Source of the DNA: Clavelina lepadiformis
Taxonomy: Eukaryota > Chordata > Ascidiacea > Aplousobranchia > Clavelinidae
Length of the DNA stretch: 64,000 bases
Direction: 5' to 3'
Assembly (NCBI RefSeq): GCF_947623445.1
Contig: NC_135243.1
Span: forward strand, 17,058,479 to 17,122,478
Each line of letters begins with the position of its first letter. Position 1 is the first letter of the stretch. The position numbers and the translations under genes are program-made. Below the pieces are notes generated by a model, which saw nothing but the letters and a program-made list of their open reading frames with translations, ran no database searches and was not told the origin of the DNA. Shown here one piece after another: positions 1-9,689 of the stretch.

Positions 1-406
1 ATCCCAAAATCGGGTGAAAACGCGTGGTTGGCTGAAATAGCCTAGAAATGAGCTAAAAGTAGTTAAAAACACAATAAAACGAAACTATTCAGTAATTTTG
101 ACCACGGAATTAAGTTCCGTGACCTAAAAACTATAGGAAACAATAAAAAGTAGCGCTGAAAAGCGCTGTTTAAGAGCGTAAATAGGGTTGCCACTCGGGC
201 TTAGCCTACTGAGCATGAAAATTCAGACAAATACAAATATCAGCAGTTATGTAACAAATTAAGCAAAGTGTAAGTGTAAAAGTTATATATAATTAGTTTA
301 TAAACAATTTAAAACACTCACCAACCCTTTACACTGAATAAATTCAGAGTAATTGCCAAAAATCGATCAAGACCTGCGGAGCTCGAAAAATACGTCCGAA
401 CCCGAC
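1..406 (-). mobile_element. 5' end of a U2-inserted LINE, truncated by window edge
   Basis: This is the 5' untranslated end of a non-LTR retrotransposon in U2 sense, inserted in the first U2 gene of the window. Its first bases on the minus strand (GTCGGGTTCGGACGT, then a T run and CGAGCTC) match the 5' end of the two complete LINEs with only one difference over about 26 nt. The rest of the 400 bp does not resemble their 5' UTR. It is therefore probably a sibling family sharing a conserved 5' terminus. It contains short perfect hairpins (103-109 with 115-121; AGCGCT at 152-157 and 162-167). ORF1 would lie beyond the window. Family assignment rests on the shared 5' end and the target site. Confidence 0.75.
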
Positions 407-449
407 AGATACTACACTTGATCTTAGCTCTTGAGAGCCGAGAAGCGAT
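407..449 (-). pseudogene. U2: U2 snRNA gene, 5' fragment split by LINE
   Basis: The first ~43 nt of U2 (5' end at 449) remain, through the branch-point recognition sequence GTAGTA. The downstream part lies beyond the inserted LINE, outside the window. The promoter side is intact, so it could drive read-in transcription of the LINE. Confidence 0.85.
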
Positions 450-623
450 ACCTCTAAATCTTCCCGGACTCTTTTTATTCTTCTCAAAATCCTCCTCGAC
501 CTCCAAACGTTCCTATATCGCCCGCCACAAGACGCCAAACTGACGAACTCAACCAGCCAGCAGACAGACGACAATCTTCTGGCCGCCGCCCAGTCACATG
601 ATTTGCTGCTTGATGGTTATTGG
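450..623 (-). promoter_or_regulatory. U2 promoter region (representative; recurs in every unit)
   Basis: This is the upstream region of the U2 gene starting at 449, and it is the same before each copy. Seen on the minus strand: an AT-rich AATAAAAAG at about -22 to -30 (471-479), a GC box GGGCGG at about -138 to -142 (586-591), an E-box-like CATGTGAC at about -144 to -151 (593-600) and a CCAAT box at about -170 to -174 (619-623). snRNA genes normally use a proximal sequence element at about -50 and a distal activator. I cannot pick out the PSE without a family consensus. Element identities are inferred from motifs only. Confidence 0.5.
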
Positions 624-942
624 ACCGTGACAGTGGAGATATTTTGTGTCTATCCCGTGGAGGCCATTTCTTGCATTTTTCAGCTTTTTGCTATCAAACT
701 GGGAAATACCCTAAAACGATCGCTTTCATTAGTACTCACAACAAATGTAGTAACAGCAGCAGCAGCACAGTTGACTTGAAGAAACTTTCACAAGATAAAT
801 CGGGGATTTATCCATTTTATCAAACCATTCCTGCTGTCACACAGGGCCGACAGTCAATTTCTCATTTTACCGGTGACGCAGGTGTACAACATTTATCCCA
901 TAGACATTAGTCGATCATCGATCAATCCATCCGCCCATCGTC
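624..942. other. Non-coding spacer of the U2 unit (representative)
   Basis: This spacer lies between the U2 promoter and the pyrimidine tract and recurs nearly unchanged in all units. Open frames of 96 and 76 codons cross it, but they carry no recognisable domain. One runs into the homopolymer tract, and they persist only because the unit is homogenised. A short CAG run lies near 755-768. No gene is supported here. Confidence 0.7.
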
Positions 943-996
943 TTTTTTTTTTTTTTTTTTTTTTCCTCCTCCTCCTCTTCTTCTTCTTTTCTTCAG
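943..996. repeat. Poly(T) and (CCT/CTT) pyrimidine tract (representative)
   Basis: Twenty-two T followed by CCT repeats and then CTT repeats form a pure pyrimidine strand, ending just beside the U2 3' box. It recurs in every unit at the same place, at essentially constant length. Human RNU2 units carry a CT-rich microsatellite downstream of U2 that has been linked to array homogenisation. This tract holds the equivalent position. Confidence 0.85.
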
Positions 997-1013
997 ACTA
1001 CTTTAATACAAAC
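993..1013 (-). terminator. U2 3' box-like processing signal (representative)
   Basis: On the minus strand, GTTTGTATTAAAGTAGTCTG begins about 23 nt past the U2 3' end. It resembles the snRNA 3' box (GTTT, short spacer, AAA, then an AGA-like end), which directs Integrator-dependent 3' end formation. It recurs in each unit. Confidence 0.6.
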
Positions 1014-1036
1014 AAGAGTATCCCACCAGGGTGGGA

Positions 1037-1225
1037 GATGGGCCGAAGCAGCAGGTACTGCAATAGCTGCACAACCCTCAAACGAGCAGGCGCAAGCGCC
1101 TAGCGTCGTTCACCGTTCAAAAATCCGTTTAATCGAAGAGCAGTTCAATGAACTGCGTCCCAGGGATTAAACTGAGAAGAACAGATACTACACTTGATCT
1201 TAGCTCTTGAGAGCCGAGAAGCGAT
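1037..1225 (-). ncRNA. U2: U2 spliceosomal snRNA gene (reference copy)
   Basis: U2 snRNA pairs with the intron branch point in the spliceosome. On the minus strand the RNA starts ATCGCTTCTCGG at 1225 and keeps AGATCAAGTGTAGTATCTGTT with the branch-point pairing GTAGTA at nt 35-40. Stem IIa is CTCAG/CTGGG. Stem IIb is GCAGTTC/GAACTGC. GATTAAAC can pair with GTTTAATC, the IIa/IIc toggle. The Sm site ATTTTTG is at 1118-1124. Stem III is GGCGC-TTG-CGCC and stem IV is GCAGC, TATTGCAGTACCT, GCTGC closed by GGGTTG/CGGCCC. The length of about 189 nt fits the usual ~188. The 3' end is uncertain by a few bases. Stem I (GGCTCTCAAGAGCT) differs from the usual metazoan loop but folds. Confidence 0.96.
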
Positions 1226-1812
1226 ACCTCTAAATCTTCCCGGACTCTTTTTATTCTTCTCAAAATCCTCCTCGACCTCCAAACGTTCCTATATCGCCCG
1301 CCACAAGACGCCAAACTGACGAACTCAACCAGCCAGCAGACAGACGACAATCTTCTGGCCGCCGCCCAGTCACATGATTTGCTGCTTGATGGTTATTGGA
1401 CCGTGACAGTGGAGATATTTTGTGTCTATCCCGTGGAGGCCATTTCTTGCATTTTTCAGCTTTTTGCTATCAAACTGGGAAATACCCTAAAACGATCGCT
1501 TTCATTAGTACTCACAACAAATGTAGTAACAGCAGCAGCAGCACAGTTGACTTGAAGAAACTTTCACAAGATAAATCGGGGATTTATCCATTTTATCAAA
1601 CCATTCCTGCTGTCACACAGGGCCGACAGTCAATTTCTCATTTTACCGGTGACGCAGGTGTACAACATTTATCCCATAGACATTAGTCGATCATCGATCA
1701 ATCCATCCGCCCATCGTCTTTTTTTTTTTTTTTTTTTTTTCCTCCTCCTCCTCTTCTTCTTCTTTTCTTCAGACTACTTTAATACAAACAAGAGTATCCC
1801 ACCAGGGTGGGA

Positions 1813-2288
1813 GATGGGCCGAAGCAGCAGGTACTGCAATAGCTGCACAACCCTCAAACGAGCAGGCGCAAGCGCCTAGCGTCGTTCACCGTTCAAAAAT
1901 CCGTTTAATCGAAGAGCAGTTCAATGAACTGCGTCCCAGGGATTAAACTGAGAAGAACAGATACTACACTTTTTTTTTTCTTTTATTTCAAAGATATTAC
2001 AAGGTAAAGTAAAAAAAGTTTTGAGTGTGTTGAGTGGGGGTTGTAAAAGAGTCAGGGGTCTCTTTTGCCTACCTTCCGATAGGACAAAAAATTTCCCAAC
2101 CTTGATTTGACTTGCATTTTGCTCACAAGTGCTACGAGCAGGGGCAAGCCTAAAACCTGGTGAGAGGTGGAAGGTGGTATGTTCGGGAAAGGGCACCAAA
2201 CTCGGCGGCATCAACCGAGACCCTTTCTACATCAGTAAACTGATGGACCACTACACTTGATCTTAGCTCTTGAGAGCCGAGAAGCGAT
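1813..2288 (-). pseudogene. U2: U2 gene split by short insert A
   Basis: U2 nt 1-39 lie at 2250-2288 and nt 33 to the 3' end at 1813-1969, separated by a 280-bp insert. GTGTAGT (nt 33-39) is duplicated. Both halves are otherwise unchanged, so the disruption is recent or kept homogenised. Confidence 0.92.
1970..2249 (-). mobile_element. U2-targeted SINE-like insert, type A
   Basis: A 280-bp insert in U2 sense with an oligo(A) 3' end joined to U2 nt 33 and a 7-bp target duplication GTGTAGT. The 5' end begins GGTCCATCAGTTTACTGATG, which forms a perfect 6-bp hairpin (2230-2235 with 2240-2245). A nested stem follows (2187-2193 with 2221-2227, inner 2201-2205 with 2215-2219). It has no coding capacity. 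It shares its 5' head and a central block (GCTTGC.CCTGCTCGTA; TATCGGAAG.TAGGCAAA) with type B inserts. I do not recognise a tRNA, 5S, 7SL or snRNA head. It is best read as a non-autonomous retroelement mobilised into U2 by a LINE-encoded protein. Confidence 0.8.
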
Positions 2289-2875
2289 ACCTCTAAATCT
2301 TCCCGGACTCTTTTTATTCTTCTCAAAATCCTCCTCGACCTCCAAACGTTCCTATATCGCCCGCCACAAGACGCCAAACTGACGAACTCAACCAGCCAGC
2401 AGACAGACGACAATCTTCTGGCCGCCGCCCAGTCACATGATTTGCTGCTTGATGGTTATTGGACCGTGACAGTGGAGATATTTTGTGTCTATCCCGTGGA
2501 GGCCATTTCTTGCATTTTTCAGCTTTTTGCTATCAAACTGGGAAATACCCTAAAACGATCGCTTTCATTAGTACTCACAACAAATGTAGTAACAGCAGCA
2601 GCAGCACAGTTGACTTGAAGAAACTTTCACAAGATAAATCGGGGATTTATCCATTTTATCAAACCATTCCTGCTGTCACACAGGGCCGACAGTCAATTTC
2701 TCATTTTACCGGTGACGCAGGTGTACAACATTTATCCCATAGACATTAGTCGATCATCGATCAATCCATCCGCCCATCGTCTTTTTTTTTTTTTTTTTTT
2801 TTTCCTCCTCCTCCTCTTCTTCTTCTTTTCTTCAGACTACTTTAATACAAACAAGAGTATCCCACCAGGGTGGGA

Positions 2876-3351
2876 GATGGGCCGAAGCAGCAGGTACTGC
2901 AATAGCTGCACAACCCTCAAACGAGCAGGCGCAAGCGCCTAGCGTCGTTCACCGTTCAAAAATCCGTTTAATCGAAGAGCAGTTCAATGAACTGCGTCCC
3001 AGGGATTAAACTGAGAAGAACAGATACTACACTTTTTTTTTTCTTTTATTTCAAAGATATTACAAGGTAAAGTAAAAAAAGTTTTGAGTGTGTTGAGTGG
3101 GGGTTGTAAAAGAGTCAGGGGTCTCTTTTGCCTACCTTCCGATAGGACAAAAAATTTCCCAACCTTGATTTGACTTGCATTTTGCTCACAAGTGCTACGA
3201 GCAGGGGCAAGCCTAAAACCTGGTGAGAGGTGGAAGGTGGTATGTTCGGGAAAGGGCACCAAACTCGGCGGCATCAACCGAGACCCTTTCTACATCAGTA
3301 AACTGATGGACCACTACACTTGATCTTAGCTCTTGAGAGCCGAGAAGCGAT
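2876..3351 (-). pseudogene. U2: U2 gene split by short insert A
   Basis: Same interruption as the preceding unit, with the same 7-bp duplication and the same tail length, one unit (1063 bp) further on. It is probably a tandem duplicate of that unit rather than a new insertion. Confidence 0.92.
3033..3312 (-). mobile_element. U2-targeted SINE-like insert, type A
   Basis: Appears identical to the insert at 1970-2249, including the oligo(A) length. The adjacent position and identical tail favour duplication of the whole interrupted unit by unequal exchange. Confidence 0.8.
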
Positions 3352-3938
3352 ACCTCTAAATCTTCCCGGACTCTTTTTATTCTTCTCAAAATCCTCCTCG
3401 ACCTCCAAACGTTCCTATATCGCCCGCCACAAGACGCCAAACTGACGAACTCAACCAGCCAGCAGACAGACGACAATCTTCTGGCCGCCGCCCAGTCACA
3501 TGATTTGCTGCTTGATGGTTATTGGACCGTGACAGTGGAGATATTTTGTGTCTATCCCGTGGAGGCCATTTCTTGCATTTTTCAGCTTTTTGCTATCAAA
3601 CTGGGAAATACCCTAAAACGATCGCTTTCATTAGTACTCACAACAAATGTAGTAACAGCAGCAGCAGCACAGTTGACTTGAAGAAACTTTCACAAGATAA
3701 ATCGGGGATTTATCCATTTTATCAAACCATTCCTGCTGTCACACAGGGCCGACAGTCAATTTCTCATTTTACCGGTGACGCAGGTGTACAACATTTATCC
3801 CATAGACATTAGTCGATCATCGATCAATCCATCCGCCCATCGTCTTTTTTTTTTTTTTTTTTTTTTCCTCCTCCTCCTCTTCTTCTTCTTTTCTTCAGAC
3901 TACTTTAATACAAACAAGAGTATCCCACCAGGGTGGGA

Positions 3939-4127
3939 GATGGGCCGAAGCAGCAGGTACTGCAATAGCTGCACAACCCTCAAACGAGCAGGCGCAAGCG
4001 CCTAGCGTCGTTCACCGTTCAAAAATCCGTTTAATCGAAGAGCAGTTCAATGAACTGCGTCCCAGGGATTAAACTGAGAAGAACAGATACTACACTTGAT
4101 CTTAGCTCTTGAGAGCCGAGAAGCGAT
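3939..4127 (-). ncRNA. U2: U2 snRNA gene, intact copy
   Basis: Uninterrupted copy; base -8 is A. Confidence 0.95.
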
Positions 4128-4714
4128 ACCTCTAAATCTTCCCGGACTCTTTTTATTCTTCTCAAAATCCTCCTCGACCTCCAAACGTTCCTATATCGCC
4201 CGCCACAAGACGCCAAACTGACGAACTCAACCAGCCAGCAGACAGACGACAATCTTCTGGCCGCCGCCCAGTCACATGATTTGCTGCTTGATGGTTATTG
4301 GACCGTGACAGTGGAGATATTTTGTGTCTATCCCGTGGAGGCCATTTCTTGCATTTTTCAGCTTTTTGCTATCAAACTGGGAAATACCCTAAAACGATCG
4401 CTTTCATTAGTACTCACAACAAATGTAGTAACAGCAGCAGCAGCACAGTTGACTTGAAGAAACTTTCACAAGATAAATCGGGGATTTATCCATTTTATCA
4501 AACCATTCCTGCTGTCACACAGGGCCGACAGTCAATTTCTCATTTTACCGGTGACGCAGGTGTACAACATTTATCCCATAGACATTAGTCGATCATCGAT
4601 CAATCCATCCGCCCATCGTCTTTTTTTTTTTTTTTTTTTTTTCCTCCTCCTCCTCTTCTTCTTCTTTTCTTCAGACTACTTTAATACAAACAAGAGTATC
4701 CCACCAGGGTGGGA

Positions 4715-4903
4715 GATGGGCCGAAGCAGCAGGTACTGCAATAGCTGCACAACCCTCAAACGAGCAGGCGCAAGCGCCTAGCGTCGTTCACCGTTCAAAA
4801 ATCCGTTTAATCGAAGAGCAGTTCAATGAACTGCGTCCCAGGGATTAAACTGAGAAGAACAGATACTACACTTGATCTTAGCTCTTGAGAGCCGAGAAGC
4901 GAT
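4715..4903 (-). ncRNA. U2: U2 snRNA gene, intact copy
   Basis: Uninterrupted copy; base -8 is A. Confidence 0.95.
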
Positions 4904-5490
4904 ACCTCTAAATCTTCCCGGACTCTTTTTATTCTTCTCAAAATCCTCCTCGACCTCCAAACGTTCCTATATCGCCCGCCACAAGACGCCAAACTGACGA
5001 ACTCAACCAGCCAGCAGACAGACGACAATCTTCTGGCCGCCGCCCAGTCACATGATTTGCTGCTTGATGGTTATTGGACCGTGACAGTGGAGATATTTTG
5101 TGTCTATCCCGTGGAGGCCATTTCTTGCATTTTTCAGCTTTTTGCTATCAAACTGGGAAATACCCTAAAACGATCGCTTTCATTAGTACTCACAACAAAT
5201 GTAGTAACAGCAGCAGCAGCACAGTTGACTTGAAGAAACTTTCACAAGATAAATCGGGGATTTATCCATTTTATCAAACCATTCCTGCTGTCACACAGGG
5301 CCGACAGTCAATTTCTCATTTTACCGGTGACGCAGGTGTACAACATTTATCCCATAGACATTAGTCGATCATCGATCAATCCATCCGCCCATCGTCTTTT
5401 TTTTTTTTTTTTTTTTTTCCTCCTCCTCCTCTTCTTCTTCTTTTCTTCAGACTACTTTAATACAAACAAGAGTATCCCACCAGGGTGGGA

Positions 5491-5986
5491 GATGGGCCGA
5501 AGCAGCAGGTACTGCAATAGCTGCACAACCCTCAAACGAGCAGGCGCAAGCGCCTAGCGTCGTTCACCGTTCAAAAATCCGTTTAATCGAAGAGCAGTTC
5601 AATGAACTGCGTCCCAGGGATTAAACTGAGAAGAACAGATACTACACTTTTTTTTTTTTTTTTTTTATGCTGTGATGAGGAAAGCGTTCGCCTTCCCCCC
5701 CCCAGCTTCTATGTGGGTATGAGGTGGGTGGTGAGTGTTTAGCTCGATTATGAAGCTTAGGTTTGTTCATTTGCCTATCTTCCGATAACCAAATGACCTA
5801 AACTTGAACTCGCATTTTTCGCAAAGCGGATACGAGCAGGAGCAAGCTAAGAACCTGGTGAGTGTTGGCAGATGTTTTGTGCGTGAGAGGGCAAAATTTT
5901 GGCTGATGTTAACCATACCACTCTCGTACATCAGAAAACTGATGGACCGCCCGCTTGATCTTAGCTCTTGAGAGCCGAGAAGCGAT
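5491..5986 (-). pseudogene. U2: U2 gene split by short insert B
   Basis: U2 nt 1-33 lie at 5954-5986 and nt 33 onward at 5491-5647. The 307-bp insert leaves at most a 1-bp target duplication, unlike the A inserts and the LINEs. Confidence 0.92.
5648..5954 (-). mobile_element. U2-targeted SINE-like insert, type B
   Basis: A 307-bp insert in U2 sense with an A-only tail of about 20 nt joined to U2 nt 33. Its 5' end reads CGGGC before the GGTCCATCAG head shared with type A. The CATCAG-TTTT-CTGATG hairpin is kept, followed by a second stem (5885-5889 with 5921-5925) whose sequence differs from type A but whose place is the same. The 3' part (C run on the plus strand at about 5695-5703, GCGAACGCTTTCC hairpin) is unrelated to the A tail. 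Weak A-box-like (TTAGCTTGCTCCTG) and B-box-like (GAGTTCAAG) strings exist but are not convincing as a pol III promoter. Confidence 0.78.
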
Positions 5987-6573
5987 ACCTCTAAATCTTC
6001 CCGGACTCTTTTTATTCTTCTCAAAATCCTCCTCGACCTCCAAACGTTCCTATATCGCCCGCCACAAGACGCCAAACTGACGAACTCAACCAGCCAGCAG
6101 ACAGACGACAATCTTCTGGCCGCCGCCCAGTCACATGATTTGCTGCTTGATGGTTATTGGACCGTGACAGTGGAGATATTTTGTGTCTATCCCGTGGAGG
6201 CCATTTCTTGCATTTTTCAGCTTTTTGCTATCAAACTGGGAAATACCCTAAAACGATCGCTTTCATTAGTACTCACAACAAATGTAGTAACAGCAGCAGC
6301 AGCACAGTTGACTTGAAGAAACTTTCACAAGATAAATCGGGGATTTATCCATTTTATCAAACCATTCCTGCTGTCACACAGGGCCGACAGTCAATTTCTC
6401 ATTTTACCGGTGACGCAGGTGTACAACATTTATCCCATAGACATTAGTCGATCATCGATCAATCCATCCGCCCATCGTCTTTTTTTTTTTTTTTTTTTTT
6501 TCCTCCTCCTCCTCTTCTTCTTCTTTTCTTCAGACTACTTTAATACAAACAAGAGTATCCCACCAGGGTGGGA

Positions 6574-6762
6574 GATGGGCCGAAGCAGCAGGTACTGCAA
6601 TAGCTGCACAACCCTCAAACGAGCAGGCGCAAGCGCCTAGCGTCGTTCACCGTTCAAAAATCCGTTTAATCGAAGAGCAGTTCAATGAACTGCGTCCCAG
6701 GGATTAAACTGAGAAGAACAGATACTACACTTGATCTTAGCTCTTGAGAGCCGAGAAGCGAT
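6574..6762 (-). ncRNA. U2: U2 snRNA gene, intact copy
   Basis: Uninterrupted copy; base -8 is A. Confidence 0.95.
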
Positions 6763-7349
6763 ACCTCTAAATCTTCCCGGACTCTTTTTATTCTTCTCAA
6801 AATCCTCCTCGACCTCCAAACGTTCCTATATCGCCCGCCACAAGACGCCAAACTGACGAACTCAACCAGCCAGCAGACAGACGACAATCTTCTGGCCGCC
6901 GCCCAGTCACATGATTTGCTGCTTGATGGTTATTGGACCGTGACAGTGGAGATATTTTGTGTCTATCCCGTGGAGGCCATTTCTTGCATTTTTCAGCTTT
7001 TTGCTATCAAACTGGGAAATACCCTAAAACGATCGCTTTCATTAGTACTCACAACAAATGTAGTAACAGCAGCAGCAGCACAGTTGACTTGAAGAAACTT
7101 TCACAAGATAAATCGGGGATTTATCCATTTTATCAAACCATTCCTGCTGTCACACAGGGCCGACAGTCAATTTCTCATTTTACCGGTGACGCAGGTGTAC
7201 AACATTTATCCCATAGACATTAGTCGATCATCGATCAATCCATCCGCCCATCGTCTTTTTTTTTTTTTTTTTTTTTTCCTCCTCCTCCTCTTCTTCTTCT
7301 TTTCTTCAGACTACTTTAATACAAACAAGAGTATCCCACCAGGGTGGGA

Positions 7350-7852
7350 GATGGGCCGAAGCAGCAGGTACTGCAATAGCTGCACAACCCTCAAACGAGC
7401 AGGCGCAAGCGCCTAGCGTCGTTCACCGTTCAAAAATCCGTTTAATCGAAGAGCAGTTCAATGAACTGCGTCCCAGGGATTAAACTGAGAAGAACAGATA
7501 CTACACTTTTTTTTTTTTTTTTTTTTAGGCTGTGATGAGGAAAGCGTTCGCCTTCCCCCCCCCAGCATTTGTTGGGTATGAGGTGAGAGGTGTGTGGTGA
7601 GTGTTTAGCTCGATTGTGAAGCTTAGGTTTGTTCATTTGCCTATCTTCCGATAACCAAATGACCTAAACTAGAACTCGCATTTTTCGTAAAGCGGATACG
7701 AGCAGGAGCAAGCTAGGAACCTGGCGTGTGTTGACAGATGTAATGTGTCGGAGAGGGCAAATTTTTGGCTGATGTTAACCATACCACTCTCGTACATCAG
7801 AAACCTGATGGACCGCCCGCTTGATCTTAGCTCTTGAGAGCCGAGAAGCGAT
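7350..7852 (-). pseudogene. U2: U2 gene split by short insert B (variant)
   Basis: U2 nt 1-33 lie at 7820-7852 and nt 33 onward at 7350-7506. The insert is 314 bp and has the same duplication-free junction as the gene at 5491-5986. Confidence 0.92.
7507..7820 (-). mobile_element. U2-targeted SINE-like insert, type B variant
   Basis: Related to 5648-5954 with scattered substitutions and small indels (for example around 7566-7595), so it is a distinct copy. The same CGGGC-GGTCCATCAG 5' junction, hairpin head, central block and long A tail are present. Confidence 0.78.
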
Positions 7853-8439
7853 ACCTCTAAATCTTCCCGGACTCTTTTTATTCTTCTCAAAATCCTCCTC
7901 GACCTCCAAACGTTCCTATATCGCCCGCCACAAGACGCCAAACTGACGAACTCAACCAGCCAGCAGACAGACGACAATCTTCTGGCCGCCGCCCAGTCAC
8001 ATGATTTGCTGCTTGATGGTTATTGGACCGTGACAGTGGAGATATTTTGTGTCTATCCCGTGGAGGCCATTTCTTGCATTTTTCAGCTTTTTGCTATCAA
8101 ACTGGGAAATACCCTAAAACGATCGCTTTCATTAGTACTCACAACAAATGTAGTAACAGCAGCAGCAGCACAGTTGACTTGAAGAAACTTTCACAAGATA
8201 AATCGGGGATTTATCCATTTTATCAAACCATTCCTGCTGTCACACAGGGCCGACAGTCAATTTCTCATTTTACCGGTGACGCAGGTGTACAACATTTATC
8301 CCATAGACATTAGTCGATCATCGATCAATCCATCCGCCCATCGTCTTTTTTTTTTTTTTTTTTTTTTCCTCCTCCTCCTCTTCTTCTTCTTTTCTTCAGA
8401 CTACTTTAATACAAACAAGAGTATCCCACCAGGGTGGGA

Positions 8440-8628
8440 GATGGGCCGAAGCAGCAGGTACTGCAATAGCTGCACAACCCTCAAACGAGCAGGCGCAAGC
8501 GCCTAGCGTCGTTCACCGTTCAAAAATCCGTTTAATCGAAGAGCAGTTCAATGAACTGCGTCCCAGGGATTAAACTGAGAAGAACAGATACTACACTTGA
8601 TCTTAGCTCTTGAGAGCCGAGAAGCGAT
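8440..8628 (-). ncRNA. U2: U2 snRNA gene, intact copy
   Basis: Uninterrupted copy; base -8 is T, a variant seen only here and at the copy ending 13883. Confidence 0.95.
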
Positions 8629-9215
8629 ACCTCTATATCTTCCCGGACTCTTTTTATTCTTCTCAAAATCCTCCTCGACCTCCAAACGTTCCTATATCGC
8701 CCGCCACAAGACGCCAAACTGACGAACTCAACCAGCCAGCAGACAGACGACAATCTTCTGGCCGCCGCCCAGTCACATGATTTGCTGCTTGATGGTTATT
8801 GGACCGTGACAGTGGAGATATTTTGTGTCTATCCCGTGGAGGCCATTTCTTGCATTTTTCAGCTTTTTGCTATCAAACTGGGAAATACCCTAAAACGATC
8901 GCTTTCATTAGTACTCACAACAAATGTAGTAACAGCAGCAGCAGCACAGTTGACTTGAAGAAACTTTCACAAGATAAATCGGGGATTTATCCATTTTATC
9001 AAACCATTCCTGCTGTCACACAGGGCCGACAGTCAATTTCTCATTTTACCGGTGACGCAGGTGTACAACATTTATCCCATAGACATTAGTCGATCATCGA
9101 TCAATCCATCCGCCCATCGTCTTTTTTTTTTTTTTTTTTTTTTCCTCCTCCTCCTCTTCTTCTTCTTTTCTTCAGACTACTTTAATACAAACAAGAGTAT
9201 CCCACCAGGGTGGGA

Positions 9216-9689
9216 GATGGGCCGAAGCAGCAGGTACTGCAATAGCTGCACAACCCTCAAACGAGCAGGCGCAAGCGCCTAGCGTCGTTCACCGTTCAAA
9301 AATCCGTTTAATCGAAGAGCAGTTCAATGAACTGCGTCCCAGGGATTAAACTGAGAAGAACAGATACTACACTTTTTTTTCTTTTATTTCAAAGATATTA
9401 CAAGGTAAAGTAAAAAAAGTTTTGAGTGTGTTGAGTGGGGGTTGTAAAAGAGTCAGGGGTCTCTTTTGCCTACCTTCCGATAGGACAAAAAATTTCCCAA
9501 CCTTGATTTGACTTGCATTTTGCTCACAAGTGCTACGAGCAGGGGCAAGCCTAAAACCTGGTGAGAGGTGGAAGGTGGTATGTTCGGGAAAGGGCACCAA
9601 ACTCGGCGGCATCAACCGAGACCCTTTCTACATCAGTAAACTGATGGACCACTACACTTGATCTTAGCTCTTGAGAGCCGAGAAGCGAT
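9216..9689 (-). pseudogene. U2: U2 gene split by short insert A
   Basis: U2 nt 1-39 are at 9651-9689 and nt 33 onward at 9216-9372, with the GTGTAGT duplication. Confidence 0.92.
9373..9650 (-). mobile_element. U2-targeted SINE-like insert, type A
   Basis: Same as 1970-2249 but with an oligo(A) tail two bases shorter (278 bp). The same 5' head and 7-bp duplication are present. Confidence 0.8.

Noticed and set aside
620-910. 96-codon open frame in every spacer (and a 76-codon frame overlapping the pyrimidine tract)
   Set aside because: No domain or protein-like composition is seen, and the second frame encodes the T tract as poly-Phe. Repetition reflects homogenisation of the spacer, not coding constraint.
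1129-1350. 73-102-codon minus-strand frames beginning MSSVCWLVEF across the U2 promoter and gene
   Set aside because: They overlap the U2 promoter and the structured U2 RNA, and change at each insert. These are chance frames.
2187-2249. Hammerhead or HDV-like ribozyme at the 5' end of types A and B
   Set aside because: CTGATG is present but the following A and the GAAA core arrangement of a hammerhead are not, and I could not trace an HDV-type double pseudoknot by eye.
5648-5954. tRNA-derived SINE head (A-box and B-box-like strings) or U1-derived 3' end in type B
   Set aside because: The box matches are weak and not kept in type A, and the GCGAACGCTTTCC hairpin resembles U1 only superficially.
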